Origin: an uncultured Saprospiraceae bacterium
GTDB taxonomy: Bacteria > Bacteroidota > Bacteroidia > Chitinophagales > Saprospiraceae
Direction of reading: 5' to 3'
Length of the DNA: 64,000 nucleotides
Assembly: GCA_937924805.1 (NCBI GenBank)
Contig: CALDTZ010000027.1
Coordinates: 19,728 to 83,727, forward strand
The notes under the pieces are model-generated. The model had not been told where the DNA came from and did not search any database. It saw nothing but the letters and a program-made list of their open reading frames with translations. The number at the start of each line of letters is the position of its first letter. The stretch's first letter is position 1. The position numbers were made by a program, and so were the translations under genes. Shown in pieces: positions 35,785-45,426 of the stretch.

Positions 35785-36594
35785 ATGCCAAATATCGTAA
35801 AACCAAAGAAAATTGAAAAGGAAATGAATTTCCTTGATCATCTAGAAGAACTACGATGGCACCTTGTCCGATCCGTTTTAAGCGTTACGATTATCGGAAT
35901 TGGTGTCTTTTCAGCTAAAACATTTGTATTTGAAAATATCATTTTTGGTCCAAAAAAAGATTGGTTTCCTACCTATCGCTTTTTTTGTTCATTAGGTGAA
36001 AATATTTGTTTTAACCCACCTACGTTCGATTTGATTACCCGAGAAATGGGTGAACAATTTTTTGTTCACTTAAAAGTTTCCTTCTGGTTAGCTCTAATTG
36101 TTGCTTTTCCATATATTTTTTGGGAATTCTGGCGCTTTATTAAACCTGGTCTTTATGAAAAAGAACAAAAAGCGGCGAGCGGAATTGTTGTCATTTGTTC
36201 GCTACTATTTTTATCGGGTGTTCTTTTTGGATATTTCGTCATTGCACCATTTGCAATTACATTTTTAGCCAATTATCAAGTCGGAGTTGATGCTATTACA
36301 AGCCCAACTTTATCGTCATATGTAGGCTATCTAACGATGTTTACAATCCCAACTGGAATTGTATTCCAACTACCAATTGTTGTGTATTTCTTAGCAAAAA
36401 TAGGTTTGGTAACAGCTGAATTTATGCGTCAATATAGACGTCATGCGGTTATCATCATTTTAGTACTTGCAGCAATTATAACGCCCCCTGATGTAATCAC
36501 TCAATTTCTTATAGGTGTTCCAATATTTATCTTATATGAAATAAGTATTATCATTGCAAAAAGAACACAAAAAAATAACCAAGCTGACTCATAA
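35785..36594 (+). CDS. tatC: Sec-independent protein translocase TatC
   Basis: Six-helix inner-membrane core of the twin-arginine pathway, which moves folded proteins and recognises their signal peptides. The protein, 269 residues from this start, has the N-terminal signature MNFLDHLEELRWHLVRS (TatC FxxHLxELRxR motif), a periplasmic loop longer than usual (about residues 55-95), FWEFWRFIKPGLYEKEQK, and LxPxxxP-like spacing toward the end (ITPPDVITQFLIGVPIFILYE). An upstream TTG in frame is part of the promoter box, so ATG 35785 is preferred. No tatA or tatB gene is visible here. A small membrane protein gene follows 4 bases after the stop. Confidence 0.95.
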   Translation: MPNIVKPKKIEKEMNFLDHLEELRWHLVRSVLSVTIIGIGVFSAKTFVFENIIFGPKKDWFPTYRFFCSLGENICFNPPTFDLITREMGEQFFVHLKVSFWLALIVAFPYIFWEFWRFIKPGLYEKEQKAASGIVVICSLLFLSGVLFGYFVIAPFAITFLANYQVGVDAITSPTLSSYVGYLTMFTIPTGIVFQLPIVVYFLAKIGLVTAEFMRQYRRHAVIIILVLAAIITPPDVITQFLIGVPIFILYEISIIIAKRTQKNNQADS

Positions 36595-36598
36595 ATCT

Positions 36599-37060
36599 AT
36601 GTTTAGACTTTCGTCAAATGCAACCCTAGTACTAAAAATTTTCATTCCTACTTTTTGGACTGTATTTTTCGGAATGCTTGTTCTCGCTATATTTATTAGT
36701 GACCATGAAGATATATTGCTATTAAACAATCCCTATGTAAAATATGGGTCCTTAGCTTTTTTTGTCTGCTTTTTTACGCTCTTTTACTTTACGATTATGA
36801 CGTTAAAAAGAGTCGATATTGATCAAAACAATATTTACATTTCTAATTATTTCAAAACATACCGCTACCCTTTCAAAGATATTCTTAGAACAAAAGAAAT
36901 AGATTTTGCACTATTCACGGTTCTAAAAACAGAACTAAAAAACAAAGGATCATTGGGTAAAAAATTTACCTATATATTAAATAAAGCAAGCTTCAATCAT
37001 TATTTATCCAAGTATCCAGAAAATGCAAAATATTTTACCGGGGACTTAAATAAACAATAG
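36599..37060 (+). CDS. small two-helix membrane protein, function unknown
   Basis: 153 residues from ATG 36599, 4 bases after the tatC stop; a longer form from 36554 would overlap tatC by 41 bases and is less likely. Residues 8-34 and 45-70 are hydrophobic helices. The C-terminal 80 residues are soluble and basic with VDIDQNNIYISNYFKTYRYPFKDI, a PH-like pattern seen in several small membrane proteins of Bacteroidota. I do not recognise the family firmly. Being directly behind tatC it is probably co-transcribed. Its 3' end overlaps the convergent porX gene by 26 bases. Confidence 0.65.
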   Translation: MFRLSSNATLVLKIFIPTFWTVFFGMLVLAIFISDHEDILLLNNPYVKYGSLAFFVCFFTLFYFTIMTLKRVDIDQNNIYISNYFKTYRYPFKDILRTKEIDFALFTVLKTELKNKGSLGKKFTYILNKASFNHYLSKYPENAKYFTGDLNKQ

Positions 37061-38588
37061 GACAAATAACTTCTTCTAATGATATTCCTCCATGTTGAAA
37101 AGTATCATAATAGAACTTATTATAATGTTGATAGTTATTAGGATATAAAAAATAGTGATCTTCTTTCGCAAAAATAAATGAAGAGCTAATGTTTGGTTTT
37201 GGAAGACCTACTTCATTTGGATTATCAAAGGAAAGAACATCATTTTTCTCAAACCTTAAATTTCTGCCTAGCTTATATCTTAGATTTGTCGTGGTTTCTC
37301 TATCACCAATAACTTTTGATGGCGTTTTTACTCGAATTGTTCCGTGATCCGTAGATATTACTAAACGAACATCTTTTTCTGCCAATTTTTGCAATGCACC
37401 CCATAATGGTGAATTTAAAAACCACGATTTTGTTAACGACCGGTAAGCTGTTTCATCTTTTGCAAGTTCTTTTAAAACTTCCATTTCTGTCCTTGCATGA
37501 GAGAGCATATCAATAAAATTATAAACAATCGCAGTGAAGTCATTATTTAATACATTCAATATATTTTCTGTTAATTGCTTTGCCGCATTCACATTCGTTA
37601 TTTTGATATATTGATTTTTAACTTTTCTCTTAAATATTCTTTCAATTTGGGCATTAAGAAAGGTTCCTTCATGCATATTTTTGCCACCTTGTTCGTGGTC
37701 GTGAACCCAGAGTTCTGGTGTTCTTTTATTTATCTCTGAAGGCAACATACCCGCAAATATTGCATTTCTACTATACTGAGTAGATGTAGGTAATATGGAA
37801 TAAAAAGAATCTTCTTTATCTATTTTAAATAACTCATTGATAATGGGTTCAATTATTTTCCATTGATCAAAACGAAGATTATCTAGAAGCAAAAATACGG
37901 TTGGTTTATCTTCCTTAATCTGATCAGCTATTTTCTTTCGGAATAGCTCGTGACTCTGCACAGGACCATCCTCTGAAGTAATCCAATGTTTGTAATTTTT
38001 CGAAATAAATCGACTAAACTCTCTATTTGCTTCCGCTTTTTGAATACTTAAAATTTCAAAGAGACTACTATTATCTGATTGATCTAATTTTAACTCCCAC
38101 CCAATAATTTTTTTATATAAATCTACCCAAGATTCATGGTTCAGATTACTACTAATATCCAAACTTATATTCCTAAATTCCTGTTGGTAATTTTGAGCCG
38201 TTTTTTCTGATACTAATCGCTTATTATCAACTATTTTCTTTAGTGTTAGTAATATTTGATTAGGGTTTACTGGCTTGATAAGATAGTCTGCAATTTCACT
38301 ACCTATGGCTTCTTCCATTATATTTTCAGCTTCATTCTTTGTAATCATGACAACTGGCAAATTAGGCTTATCAACTTTTAATCGTTCTAATGTTTCCAAC
38401 CCAGTAATACCAGGCATCGATTCATCCAAAAAAACAACATCAATCGTATTATCTTCTTTTATGATCTCAAGTGCATCATGTCCATTTGTAACCGTAACAA
38501 CTTCATAGCCTTTCTTTTCAAGAAAAAACAATTGAGGTTTTAATAAGTCAATTTCATCGTCTGCCCACAGTATTCGGATTGATGCCAT
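37035..38588 (-). CDS. porX: PorX: response regulator with PglZ (alkaline phosphatase-like) domain
   Basis: 517-residue regulator needed for T9SS function in Porphyromonas and Flavobacterium. Residues 4-122 are a CheY receiver with acidic pair Asp10-Asp11, phosphoacceptor Asp55 (VVFLDESMPG), Thr83 and Lys105 (DYLIKPVNP), all intact. A helical linker follows (about 125-205). Residues 210-517 are a PglZ domain of the alkaline phosphatase superfamily: VFLLLDNLRFDQW, the LPTSTQYSRNAIFAG nucleophile loop, and the STDHGTIRV metal site. In published work PorX cleaves oligonucleotides and links the kinase PorY to an ECF sigma factor that drives T9SS genes. PorY is not in this window. Six T9SS cargo genes nearby fit its presence. 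Confidence 0.93.
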   Translation of the reverse strand: MASIRILWADDEIDLLKPQLFFLEKKGYEVVTVTNGHDALEIIKEDNTIDVVFLDESMPGITGLETLERLKVDKPNLPVVMITKNEAENIMEEAIGSEIADYLIKPVNPNQILLTLKKIVDNKRLVSEKTAQNYQQEFRNISLDISSNLNHESWVDLYKKIIGWELKLDQSDNSSLFEILSIQKAEANREFSRFISKNYKHWITSEDGPVQSHELFRKKIADQIKEDKPTVFLLLDNLRFDQWKIIEPIINELFKIDKEDSFYSILPTSTQYSRNAIFAGMLPSEINKRTPELWVHDHEQGGKNMHEGTFLNAQIERIFKRKVKNQYIKITNVNAAKQLTENILNVLNNDFTAIVYNFIDMLSHARTEMEVLKELAKDETAYRSLTKSWFLNSPLWGALQKLAEKDVRLVISTDHGTIRVKTPSKVIGDRETTTNLRYKLGRNLRFEKNDVLSFDNPNEVGLPKPNISSSFIFAKEDHYFLYPNNYQHYNKFYYDTFQHGGISLEEVICPIVYLSPR

Positions 38589-38715
38589 AAATATTATTTA
38601 TTTTAATTTATTTGATAAAGTTCTATTTAATCTACGGATAATTGATTATTTCGTATAATTAAATTTTAAGAGATAACAATTAACGATCGTAAATCTTACA
38701 TTATTTCCTACACCT

Positions 38716-39912
38716 ATGAATAAGAAGAAATTATTTAATGATCCGATTTATGGCTTTATTACATTTTCAGATGATATCCTTTATGATATCATTGATCATC
38801 CTAATTTCCAAAGGTTGAGAAGAATTTCACAATTAGGATTAACAAATTACGTGTACCCTGGAGCTACTCATACCCGATTCCATCATTCCTTGGGTGCCTG
38901 CCATTTGATGCATAAAGCTTTGAATACATTATTATATAAAGGTGTATCTATAACTAAAGAAGAGATCCTAGGTGCAAAATTAGCAATCTTACTCCATGAT
39001 ATAGGACATGGGCCATTTTCGCATGTACTTGAAAATACGTTGGTAAAAACCTCCCATGAAGAAATATCTCTAGCTATTATGCAAAAGTTGAACAAACAAT
39101 TTAGCGGACAATTAGATGTTTGTATCTCTATTTTTAAGAAAGAGTACCCAAAAACATTTTTATCACAACTTGTTTCTGGGGAATTAGACGTAGATCGACT
39201 AGATTATTTAACAAGAGATAGTTTTTATACCGGCGTTGCAGAAGGAATTATTGGATATGATAGAATATTGCAAATGATCAATGTTCACGAAGGAAAATTG
39301 GTGGTAGAGGAAAAAGGTAAATATTCTATAGAAAAATTTCTGCTTGCTCGCAAAATTATGTTTGGTCAAGTCTATTTACATAAAACTGTTATCGCAGCTG
39401 ATCAGATGTTAATTAGCTTTCTTGAAAGGTATAAAGAGTTGTATAATATTGGAAAAATCAAAGAAAATAATACCTTTACATCACTATTTGACTTATATGT
39501 AAATAATTTACAATCATTAGATACATTTGTGCTGATCGATGATGTAGATATTTTGTATCTAATTAAAAGGTGTGCTAAACATTCAGACGACGAAATATTA
39601 AAATTTCTCTCTAAAGGGTTGTTAAATAGACACTTATTTAAGATTAAAATATCGGACACTCCATTTGATAGTGACTTTGTTAAACAAGTCCGTCAGAAAG
39701 TTAGTGAAAAGTTAAATCTACCAAATGATAATACCGTAGATTTTCTTGTTAGAACCGGAATAGAAACTAGTAATACAAATAAAAGTAAAGACGAAATTTG
39801 TATATTAGATAAAACGAAAAGCGTAAAACCAGTCTCAGAGTATCTCTTGAATCTCTCCATGGGAGCTAATATTAATAAATATTACCTAAGCTACCCTCGA
39901 ATTTTTCAATAG
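38716..39912 (+). CDS. HD-domain phosphohydrolase (SAMHD1/dGTPase-like)
   Basis: 398-residue cytosolic protein. The N-terminus has the family opening YGFITFSDDILYDIIDHPNFQRLRRISQLGL, then TRFHHSLGACHL (first metal His), ILLHDIGHGPFSHVLE (HD pair) and SGELDVDRLDYLTRD (final Asp), matching the HD superfamily near dNTP triphosphohydrolases and SAMHD1. The natural substrate of this bacterial branch is uncertain. It is divergent from porX with a 127-base gap. From memory, the same neighbours occur together in other Bacteroidota, which would make the pairing ancestral. The C-terminal 120 residues are variable. Confidence 0.85.
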   Translation: MNKKKLFNDPIYGFITFSDDILYDIIDHPNFQRLRRISQLGLTNYVYPGATHTRFHHSLGACHLMHKALNTLLYKGVSITKEEILGAKLAILLHDIGHGPFSHVLENTLVKTSHEEISLAIMQKLNKQFSGQLDVCISIFKKEYPKTFLSQLVSGELDVDRLDYLTRDSFYTGVAEGIIGYDRILQMINVHEGKLVVEEKGKYSIEKFLLARKIMFGQVYLHKTVIAADQMLISFLERYKELYNIGKIKENNTFTSLFDLYVNNLQSLDTFVLIDDVDILYLIKRCAKHSDDEILKFLSKGLLNRHLFKIKISDTPFDSDFVKQVRQKVSEKLNLPNDNTVDFLVRTGIETSNTNKSKDEICILDKTKSVKPVSEYLLNLSMGANINKYYLSYPRIFQ

Positions 39913-39937
39913 CTCCACGGCTGTTTTAAGCATTTTA

Positions 39938-39945
39938 TATTTTTG
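39938..39945 (+). promoter_or_regulatory. TATTTTTG -7 box for the OmpA repeat gene
   Basis: TAnnTTTG match 34 bases before ATG 39980; no clear TTG at the usual distance upstream. Confidence 0.4.
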
Positions 39946-39979
39946 TAATTAAATTTTATTATTAAACCGTAATTAAATC

Positions 39980-42900
39980 ATGAGGAAACTTAACTCGATT
40001 TTAACATCATTGTTGGTGATGTTGGCTATAACGGCCTATGCTCAGCCAGAGTCTGGAATGCCTTCAGAACCAGGAAAGTGTTACGCAAAATGTCTTATTC
40101 AAGATGTGTACGAAACTGTAACTGAAGAAATTCAAACTCAAGCAGCTTCCACAAGAGTTAATATTGTTGCAGAACAATATGAAACTGTTACCGAAGAAGT
40201 ACTAGCTAAAGAAGCTGGAACAACTTTATCTACTGCGCCAGCTCAATTTGAAACTATTTCAGAAGAAGTGCTTAAAAAAGAAGCTTCTACTGTTCTTCAA
40301 GTTGTACCTGCTCAGTACGAAACAATTACTGAAGAAGTTTTAACTAAAGAAGCATCTACAGCATTATCTGCTGTTCCTGCTCAGTACGAAACGATTTCAG
40401 AAGAAGTATTAGCTAAAGAAGCTTCTACTATTTTATCAGTAACACAACCTCAATTTGAGACTGTAACTGAAGAAGTATTAACGAAAGATGCAGGAAAAAC
40501 TGTAACTCCAGTTGCTGCTCAATTCGAATCTGTTAGTGAACAAGTGTTAGCTAAAGAACTAGCTCCAACGCTTACTGCTACAAGTGCACAATTTGAAACA
40601 GTAACAGAAGAAGTACTTTTAAAGGAAGCTTATACTGAACTTAGAATCGTTCCTGCTCAATTTGAGACAGTGACAGAAGAAGTTTTAGTACAGGATTCTT
40701 ACGAAACTATCCAAGTAGTACCAGCTGTTTATGAAACATTAACAGAAGAAGTACTTGCTAAAGATGCTTACACTACTGTACAAACGATTCCAGCAGTTAC
40801 TGATTTGAATGGTTTATTAAACATGGCTAATAGCGGTGGAAACACAGTTGTTATCTCCGCAGGTGGAAGAATCGTTGGTGGTGACGGATTTGGTGGATCA
40901 GGAAATGGTTCAAACAATGGTAACGGAACTGGAAATGGTTCTGGTAATGGTTCAAACAACGGAAACGGTGTTGGTGGCGGAGTAGCTCCTAACTCTGGAA
41001 ACGGAACATTTACAAGAGTTTTCACATCAGAAGAAATTGCAGCAATCAAAAGCCTACAAGGATCAAACGCAACATTAAGTGCAGATCAATATGGTAATGT
41101 ATATGCTACAATGTCTGAGCAAGTACTAGAAAAAGATGGATATAATACTCTATCTGTAATTGCAGCTCAATACGAAACAATAAGTGAAGAAGTATTAGTT
41201 AAAGAAGCTTCATCTTCAATCAGAACGATTCCTGCTGTGTATGAAACAGTAACAGAAGAAGTTCTTGAGAAAGAAGCATCTACGATTATTACAACGGTAC
41301 CTGCTGTATACGAAACAGTAACAGAAGAGGTAATGGAAAAAGAAGCTTATAATACTTTATCAGTCGTTCCTGCTCAATATGAGTCAGTAAGCGAAGAAGT
41401 ATTAGTTAAAGAAGCTGGATCTAGAATCGAAAAGCAACCAGCTAAATATGAGACGCAAACAGAAACAATTGTTACTGCTCCTGCATCTCAACGATGGGAA
41501 AAGAAGAAAGCGGACAAAAACTGTCTTTCTGCAGATCCTAACGATTGTTTAGTATGGTGTTTAGTTGAAATCCCACAGCAAACACGAACAATCTCTAAGC
41601 AAGTTAGAGTTGGTTGTGCTGACGGATATCAAGATATGGGAAGCGATTGTGTAAGAACAATTGAAGTACCTGCTCAATACAAAACTAGAACATACCAAAG
41701 ATTAGTATCACCAGCTACAACTACATCTGTAGAAGTACCTGCTAAATATGGTACTAGATCTTACCAAAGATTAGTAACACCTGCAACTACAAATTCTGTA
41801 GAAGTACCTGCTAAATATGGTACTAGATCTTACCAAAGATTGGTAACCCCTGCTACTTCTGAGTCAGTAGAAATACCAGCTAAATATACGACAAGAACTT
41901 ACCAACGATTATCTAGCCCAGCAACAACAACTTCAAATGATGTTGCCGCTAAATATGGTACAAGAACATACCAGAGACTAATTTTCTCTGCTGCAACTGC
42001 AACTGTAAACATTGATGCTCAATACCAAACTAGATCTTACCAGCGAGTAGCTACTCCTGCAACATCTACATCAACTACAGTACCAGCAAGATACGAAACT
42101 AGAACTTATTCTAGATTAGCATCTCCAGCAACTACTGAAACGGTAACTATCCCAGCTAAATATGGTACAAGATCTTACAAAAGATTAGTATCAGGTGCTG
42201 CGGTTAAAGAAGGACCATGTGGTGCGACAGGAAGTAGTTCAACTAACTTAGCTGTAAACTTCGAATCAGGATCAGCAGTACTTACAAGTTCTTCAAGTGG
42301 AGAAATTGCAAGAGTTGCAAGTATGCTTAAAAGTTCAGGTGAATCTGCAAGAATTGTAGGACATACTGATAGCGATGGTTCAGAAGCAAGCAACATGGAT
42401 CTTTCAACAAGAAGAGCTAAGGCTGTATACGATGCTTTAGTAGCTCAAGGTGTATCTGCTTCACAATTAAGTTCTAACGGTATGGGTGAATCTAGCCCAA
42501 TCGCAAGTAACGGAACGGCAGCAGGAAAGAGACAAAATAGAAGAACAGAAATGATTACTAGCGGTGGATCAAGCACAGGTGGTGGAGATTGTAATGTATA
42601 CACTACAAGAACATACCAAAGACTTGTAAGCCCTGCAACGTATACTGAAACTGATATTCCAGCTAAATACGGAACTAGATCTTACCAAAGATTATCTTCG
42701 CCTGCAACTACAAATTCAGTAGATGTACCGGCTAAATATGAAACTAGATCTTACCAAAGATTAGCTTCACCAGCAACAACTACTTCAGTTGATATTCCTG
42801 CAACGTACGGAACTAGATCTTACCAAAGATTGGCTTCACCTGCAACAACTACTTCTTCTGAAATAGCTGCTCAGTATGGAACTAGATCTTACCAAAGATT

Positions 42901-43279
42901 AGCTTCACCTGCAACAACGAATTCAAGTGAAATACCTGCTAAATATGAAACTAGATCTTACCAAAGACTAGCTTCACCAGCAACTACAAATTCAAGTGAA
43001 ATACCTGCTAAATACCAAACAATCTCTAAGAGACAATTGGCTCAAGCTGGTGGATTTACTGAGTGGAAAGAAGTTGTATGTGACGGTGATGTAACTACTG
43101 AACTAGTAAGAAGAGTACAAAATGCTCTTATCTCTAGAGGTTATAGCGTTGGAACAGGAGGAGCTGATAACTCAATGGGACCATCAACTAAAGCTGCTTT
43201 AGTTAAATTCCAGAAAGATAACGGTCTTCCAATAGGACAATTAGACTACGAAACATTGAGAGCATTAGGCATTCAATAA
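39980..43279 (+). CDS. OmpA-family envelope protein built from 23-residue repeats, with peptidoglycan-binding end
   Basis: 1099 residues. The signal peptide is 1-21 (TAYAQ). Ten acidic 23-residue repeats (about 42-275, PAQYETxTEEVLxKEAST) are followed by a Gly/Asn-rich hinge (about 284-340), six more acidic repeats (about 374-500), a cysteine-containing spacer, and eight basic repeats of the same length (about 557-737, PAKYGTRSYQRLxTPATT). An OmpA C-terminal domain (about 753-864: VNFESGSAVL, GHTDSDGSEA, NRRTE) is set inside the array. Seven further basic repeats (874-1017) and a peptidoglycan-binding fold (1037-1099, RRVQNALISRGYSVG, KFQKDNGLP) complete it. It probably ties the outer membrane or a surface layer to the cell wall. 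Strong terminator and uniform codon use suggest high expression. Confidence 0.85.
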   Translation: MRKLNSILTSLLVMLAITAYAQPESGMPSEPGKCYAKCLIQDVYETVTEEIQTQAASTRVNIVAEQYETVTEEVLAKEAGTTLSTAPAQFETISEEVLKKEASTVLQVVPAQYETITEEVLTKEASTALSAVPAQYETISEEVLAKEASTILSVTQPQFETVTEEVLTKDAGKTVTPVAAQFESVSEQVLAKELAPTLTATSAQFETVTEEVLLKEAYTELRIVPAQFETVTEEVLVQDSYETIQVVPAVYETLTEEVLAKDAYTTVQTIPAVTDLNGLLNMANSGGNTVVISAGGRIVGGDGFGGSGNGSNNGNGTGNGSGNGSNNGNGVGGGVAPNSGNGTFTRVFTSEEIAAIKSLQGSNATLSADQYGNVYATMSEQVLEKDGYNTLSVIAAQYETISEEVLVKEASSSIRTIPAVYETVTEEVLEKEASTIITTVPAVYETVTEEVMEKEAYNTLSVVPAQYESVSEEVLVKEAGSRIEKQPAKYETQTETIVTAPASQRWEKKKADKNCLSADPNDCLVWCLVEIPQQTRTISKQVRVGCADGYQDMGSDCVRTIEVPAQYKTRTYQRLVSPATTTSVEVPAKYGTRSYQRLVTPATTNSVEVPAKYGTRSYQRLVTPATSESVEIPAKYTTRTYQRLSSPATTTSNDVAAKYGTRTYQRLIFSAATATVNIDAQYQTRSYQRVATPATSTSTTVPARYETRTYSRLASPATTETVTIPAKYGTRSYKRLVSGAAVKEGPCGATGSSSTNLAVNFESGSAVLTSSSSGEIARVASMLKSSGESARIVGHTDSDGSEASNMDLSTRRAKAVYDALVAQGVSASQLSSNGMGESSPIASNGTAAGKRQNRRTEMITSGGSSTGGGDCNVYTTRTYQRLVSPATYTETDIPAKYGTRSYQRLSSPATTNSVDVPAKYETRSYQRLASPATTTSVDIPATYGTRSYQRLASPATTTSSEIAAQYGTRSYQRLASPATTNSSEIPAKYETRSYQRLASPATTNSSEIPAKYQTISKRQLAQAGGFTEWKEVVCDGDVTTELVRRVQNALISRGYSVGTGGADNSMGPSTKAALVKFQKDNGLPIGQLDYETLRALGIQ
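40100..41480 (+). repeat. acidic 69-base repeats in the OmpA gene (two blocks)
   Basis: Ten units, a Gly/Asn-rich break, then six units. Each encodes 23 residues of the type PAQYETxTEEVLxKEASTxLxxV. Confidence 0.85.
41650..43030 (+). repeat. basic 69-base repeats in the OmpA gene (two blocks around the OmpA domain)
   Basis: Eight units before and seven after the OmpA domain. Each encodes 23 residues of the type PAKYGTRSYQRLxSPATTxSxE. Neighbouring units are nearly identical at the DNA level (for example around 41740-41840 and 42670-42990), so copy number may change by recombination. Confidence 0.88.
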
Positions 43280-43304
43280 TAGATAATAGTAAAATTTACT
43301 ATAC

Positions 43305-43338
43305 AAAAACCCTCGCTTCTTGAAGCGGGGGTTTTTTT
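43305..43338 (+). terminator. intrinsic terminator after the OmpA repeat gene
   Basis: AACCCTCGCTT and AAGCGGGGGTT pair over 11 bases (one G-T wobble) around a CTTG loop, followed by a run of T. It lies 29 bases after the stop at 43279. Confidence 0.88.
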
Positions 43339-43400
43339 ATTTACCTATACTTTGTCCTATTAAAATGTTTCCTATTTTTATAGCAATTAAACATTAGATT

Positions 43401-44678
43401 TTGAGAGACCAAAGAATATTTGATTTAATAGGTGAAGAAGTAAATAGACAAACAAAAGGCGTAGAACTTATTGCATCCGAAAACTACGTAAGTAGACAAG
43501 TAATGGAAGCCATGGGCTCTGAACTTACAAATAAATATGCTGAAGGCTATCCAGGAAAAAGATATTATGGTGGTTGCGAAATAATAGATCAGGTCGAAAG
43601 TCTTGCAATAGAACGATTAAAATCTCTTTTCGGGGCTTCATACGCAAATGTCCAACCTCATTCGGGTGCTCAAGCAAATGCAGCTATATTCCTATCATGC
43701 CTACAACCAGGAGATACTATTCTAGGTTTTAATCTATCTCATGGTGGGCATCTTTCACACGGATCTACTGTTAATTATTCTGGTAAAGTATACGATCCTA
43801 TCTTCTATGGTGTCGAAGAAGATACAGGCATCATTGATATGAATAAGGTCGACACACTTGCCAAGCTTCATAAACCAAAAATGATTATTTGTGGTGCTTC
43901 TGCATATTCACAGGATTGGGATTACAAAACCTTTCGACGCATAGCAGATAGCATAGGTGCTATATTATTAGCTGATATCTCTCACCCTGCTGGTCTAATT
44001 TCTAAAGGTTTGTTAAATGACCCAATACCACATTGTCATATCGTAAGCTCAACCACCCATAAAACACTTCGAGGACCTAGAGGTGGTGTTATTATGATGG
44101 GAGAAGATTTCGAAAATCCTTGGAATAAAAAAACGAAAAAAGGAAATCCGATTAAAATGTCTTCAATCTTAAATAGTGGTGTATTTCCTGGAATGCAAGG
44201 TGGTCCACTAGAACACATTATTGCATCAAAAGCAATCGCTTTTTATGAAGCTTTACAACCTAGTTATGAAGCATATGCAAAACAAGTAATAAAAAATGCG
44301 AATGTAATGGCAAATGCCCTTATCGAGAAAGGATATAAAATAGTCTCTGGAAGTACGGTAAATCATTCTATGCTCATTGATTTAAGACAAAATCTACCTA
44401 TAAACGGAAAAGAAGCAGATAAAGCATTGGGTGAGGCACACATAACGGTAAATAAAAATATGGTTCCATATGATGATAAAAGCCCATTTATAACTTCTGG
44501 AATACGTATTGGATCATCAGCAATTACAAGTCGAGGTTTGATGGAAGATGATTGTATCCAAGTTGTTGAATGGATGGACAAAGTATTAAAAAACACAACA
44601 AACCAATCTATAATTTCAAGCGTAAAAAAAGAAGTCGAAGAAAAAATGGAACGTTTTTCTATCTATCCAGAAATATAG
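43401..44678 (+). CDS. glyA: serine hydroxymethyltransferase
   Basis: PLP enzyme that converts serine and tetrahydrofolate to glycine and methylene-tetrahydrofolate, the main source of one-carbon units. The 425-residue protein has [46 protein letters not shown], the PLP lysine 221 in [14 protein letters not shown], and FPGMQGGP. The start is TTG at 43401 (leucine codon read as Met); conserved sequence begins at once ([12 protein letters not shown]) and no ATG lies nearby. The 3' end overlaps the convergent truA gene by 20 bases. PLP is supplied by pdxH, also in this window. Confidence 0.96.
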   Translation: MRDQRIFDLIGEEVNRQTKGVELIASENYVSRQVMEAMGSELTNKYAEGYPGKRYYGGCEIIDQVESLAIERLKSLFGASYANVQPHSGAQANAAIFLSCLQPGDTILGFNLSHGGHLSHGSTVNYSGKVYDPIFYGVEEDTGIIDMNKVDTLAKLHKPKMIICGASAYSQDWDYKTFRRIADSIGAILLADISHPAGLISKGLLNDPIPHCHIVSSTTHKTLRGPRGGVIMMGEDFENPWNKKTKKGNPIKMSSILNSGVFPGMQGGPLEHIIASKAIAFYEALQPSYEAYAKQVIKNANVMANALIEKGYKIVSGSTVNHSMLIDLRQNLPINGKEADKALGEAHITVNKNMVPYDDKSPFITSGIRIGSSAITSRGLMEDDCIQVVEWMDKVLKNTTNQSIISSVKKEVEEKMERFSIYPEI

Positions 44679-45423
44679 ACGAAGGGTATTGAATATCATC
44701 TAAAAACAACCCTTCGCCTGGTACGCTCCAATTAGGGTTTAATCTTGACTTGTTTTCTACTGCATGTTTTACTTGGTCAAACGTTAATTTTCCTCTATGC
44801 ACATTTAAATACATTCCTACCAGCAATCGAATCATACCACGTAGAAATCGATTAGAAGTAATTCTAAACTGATACTGCCCATTGCCTAAAGAATGCCAAT
44901 TAACCTCTTTTATATCACATAAAAAATGGGCATTCCCACTATTCGTTTTACAAAAACTTTCAAAATCTTTTGTTGATTTAATAAGCGTATTTAATCTATC
45001 AAATTTTTGCAAATCCAATGCCGCTTCCCATCCATAATAGTAGGACTCCCCTCGCCCAAATGGCGATTTAATCGTATGAATATTATAATAATACGATCGT
45101 GAAGTAGCATCAAATCGAGCATGTGCATCTGGTTTTACGGACGCATATTTAATTACAACAATATCTGGAGGTAATAACGAATTTAGCTTATATATCAAAT
45201 CTATATTCGACAAGGATACGGCATCAAAATGTAAAACATAATGGTATGCATGGACGCCAGCGTCGGTGCGACCACAACCTACAACGCTAATCGGTACCCG
45301 CAGTAGCATCGATAGCTTCTCTTCAATCACTTCTTGAATAGAAATGGCATTAGGTTGGGATTGCCACCCAAAGTATTGTGTGCCCAAATAACGAAGATAT
45401 AAGAAGTACCGAGTCGATGACAA
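44659..45423 (-). CDS. truA: tRNA pseudouridine(38-40) synthase TruA
   Basis: Converts uridines 38-40 in the anticodon arm of tRNAs to pseudouridine. The 254-residue protein has [15 protein letters not shown] at the start, the catalytic aspartate in [38 protein letters not shown] and the C-terminal [12 protein letters not shown]. Length is as in other TruA proteins. It follows the OsmC gene by 3 bases on the same strand, and its tail overlaps glyA by 20 bases. Confidence 0.95.
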   Translation of the reverse strand: MSSTRYFLYLRYLGTQYFGWQSQPNAISIQEVIEEKLSMLLRVPISVVGCGRTDAGVHAYHYVLHFDAVSLSNIDLIYKLNSLLPPDIVVIKYASVKPDAHARFDATSRSYYYNIHTIKSPFGRGESYYYGWEAALDLQKFDRLNTLIKSTKDFESFCKTNSGNAHFLCDIKEVNWHSLGNGQYQFRITSNRFLRGMIRLLVGMYLNVHRGKLTFDQVKHAVENKSRLNPNWSVPGEGLFLDDIQYPSSIFLDR

Positions 45424-45426
45424 TGC

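Noticed and set aside
36554..36598. Longer start for the small membrane protein after tatC
   Set aside because: It would overlap tatC by 41 bases, and the added residues look like out-of-frame tatC sequence; ATG 36599 follows the stop directly.
40768..41049. Proline-rich antisense frame opposite the OmpA repeat gene
   Set aside because: It is the complement of the Gly/Asn-rich hinge; the proline content is a by-product of that composition.
40100..43030. CRISPR-like appearance of regularly spaced repeats
   Set aside because: The 69-base units are continuous codons of one gene with no unique spacers and no cas genes nearby.
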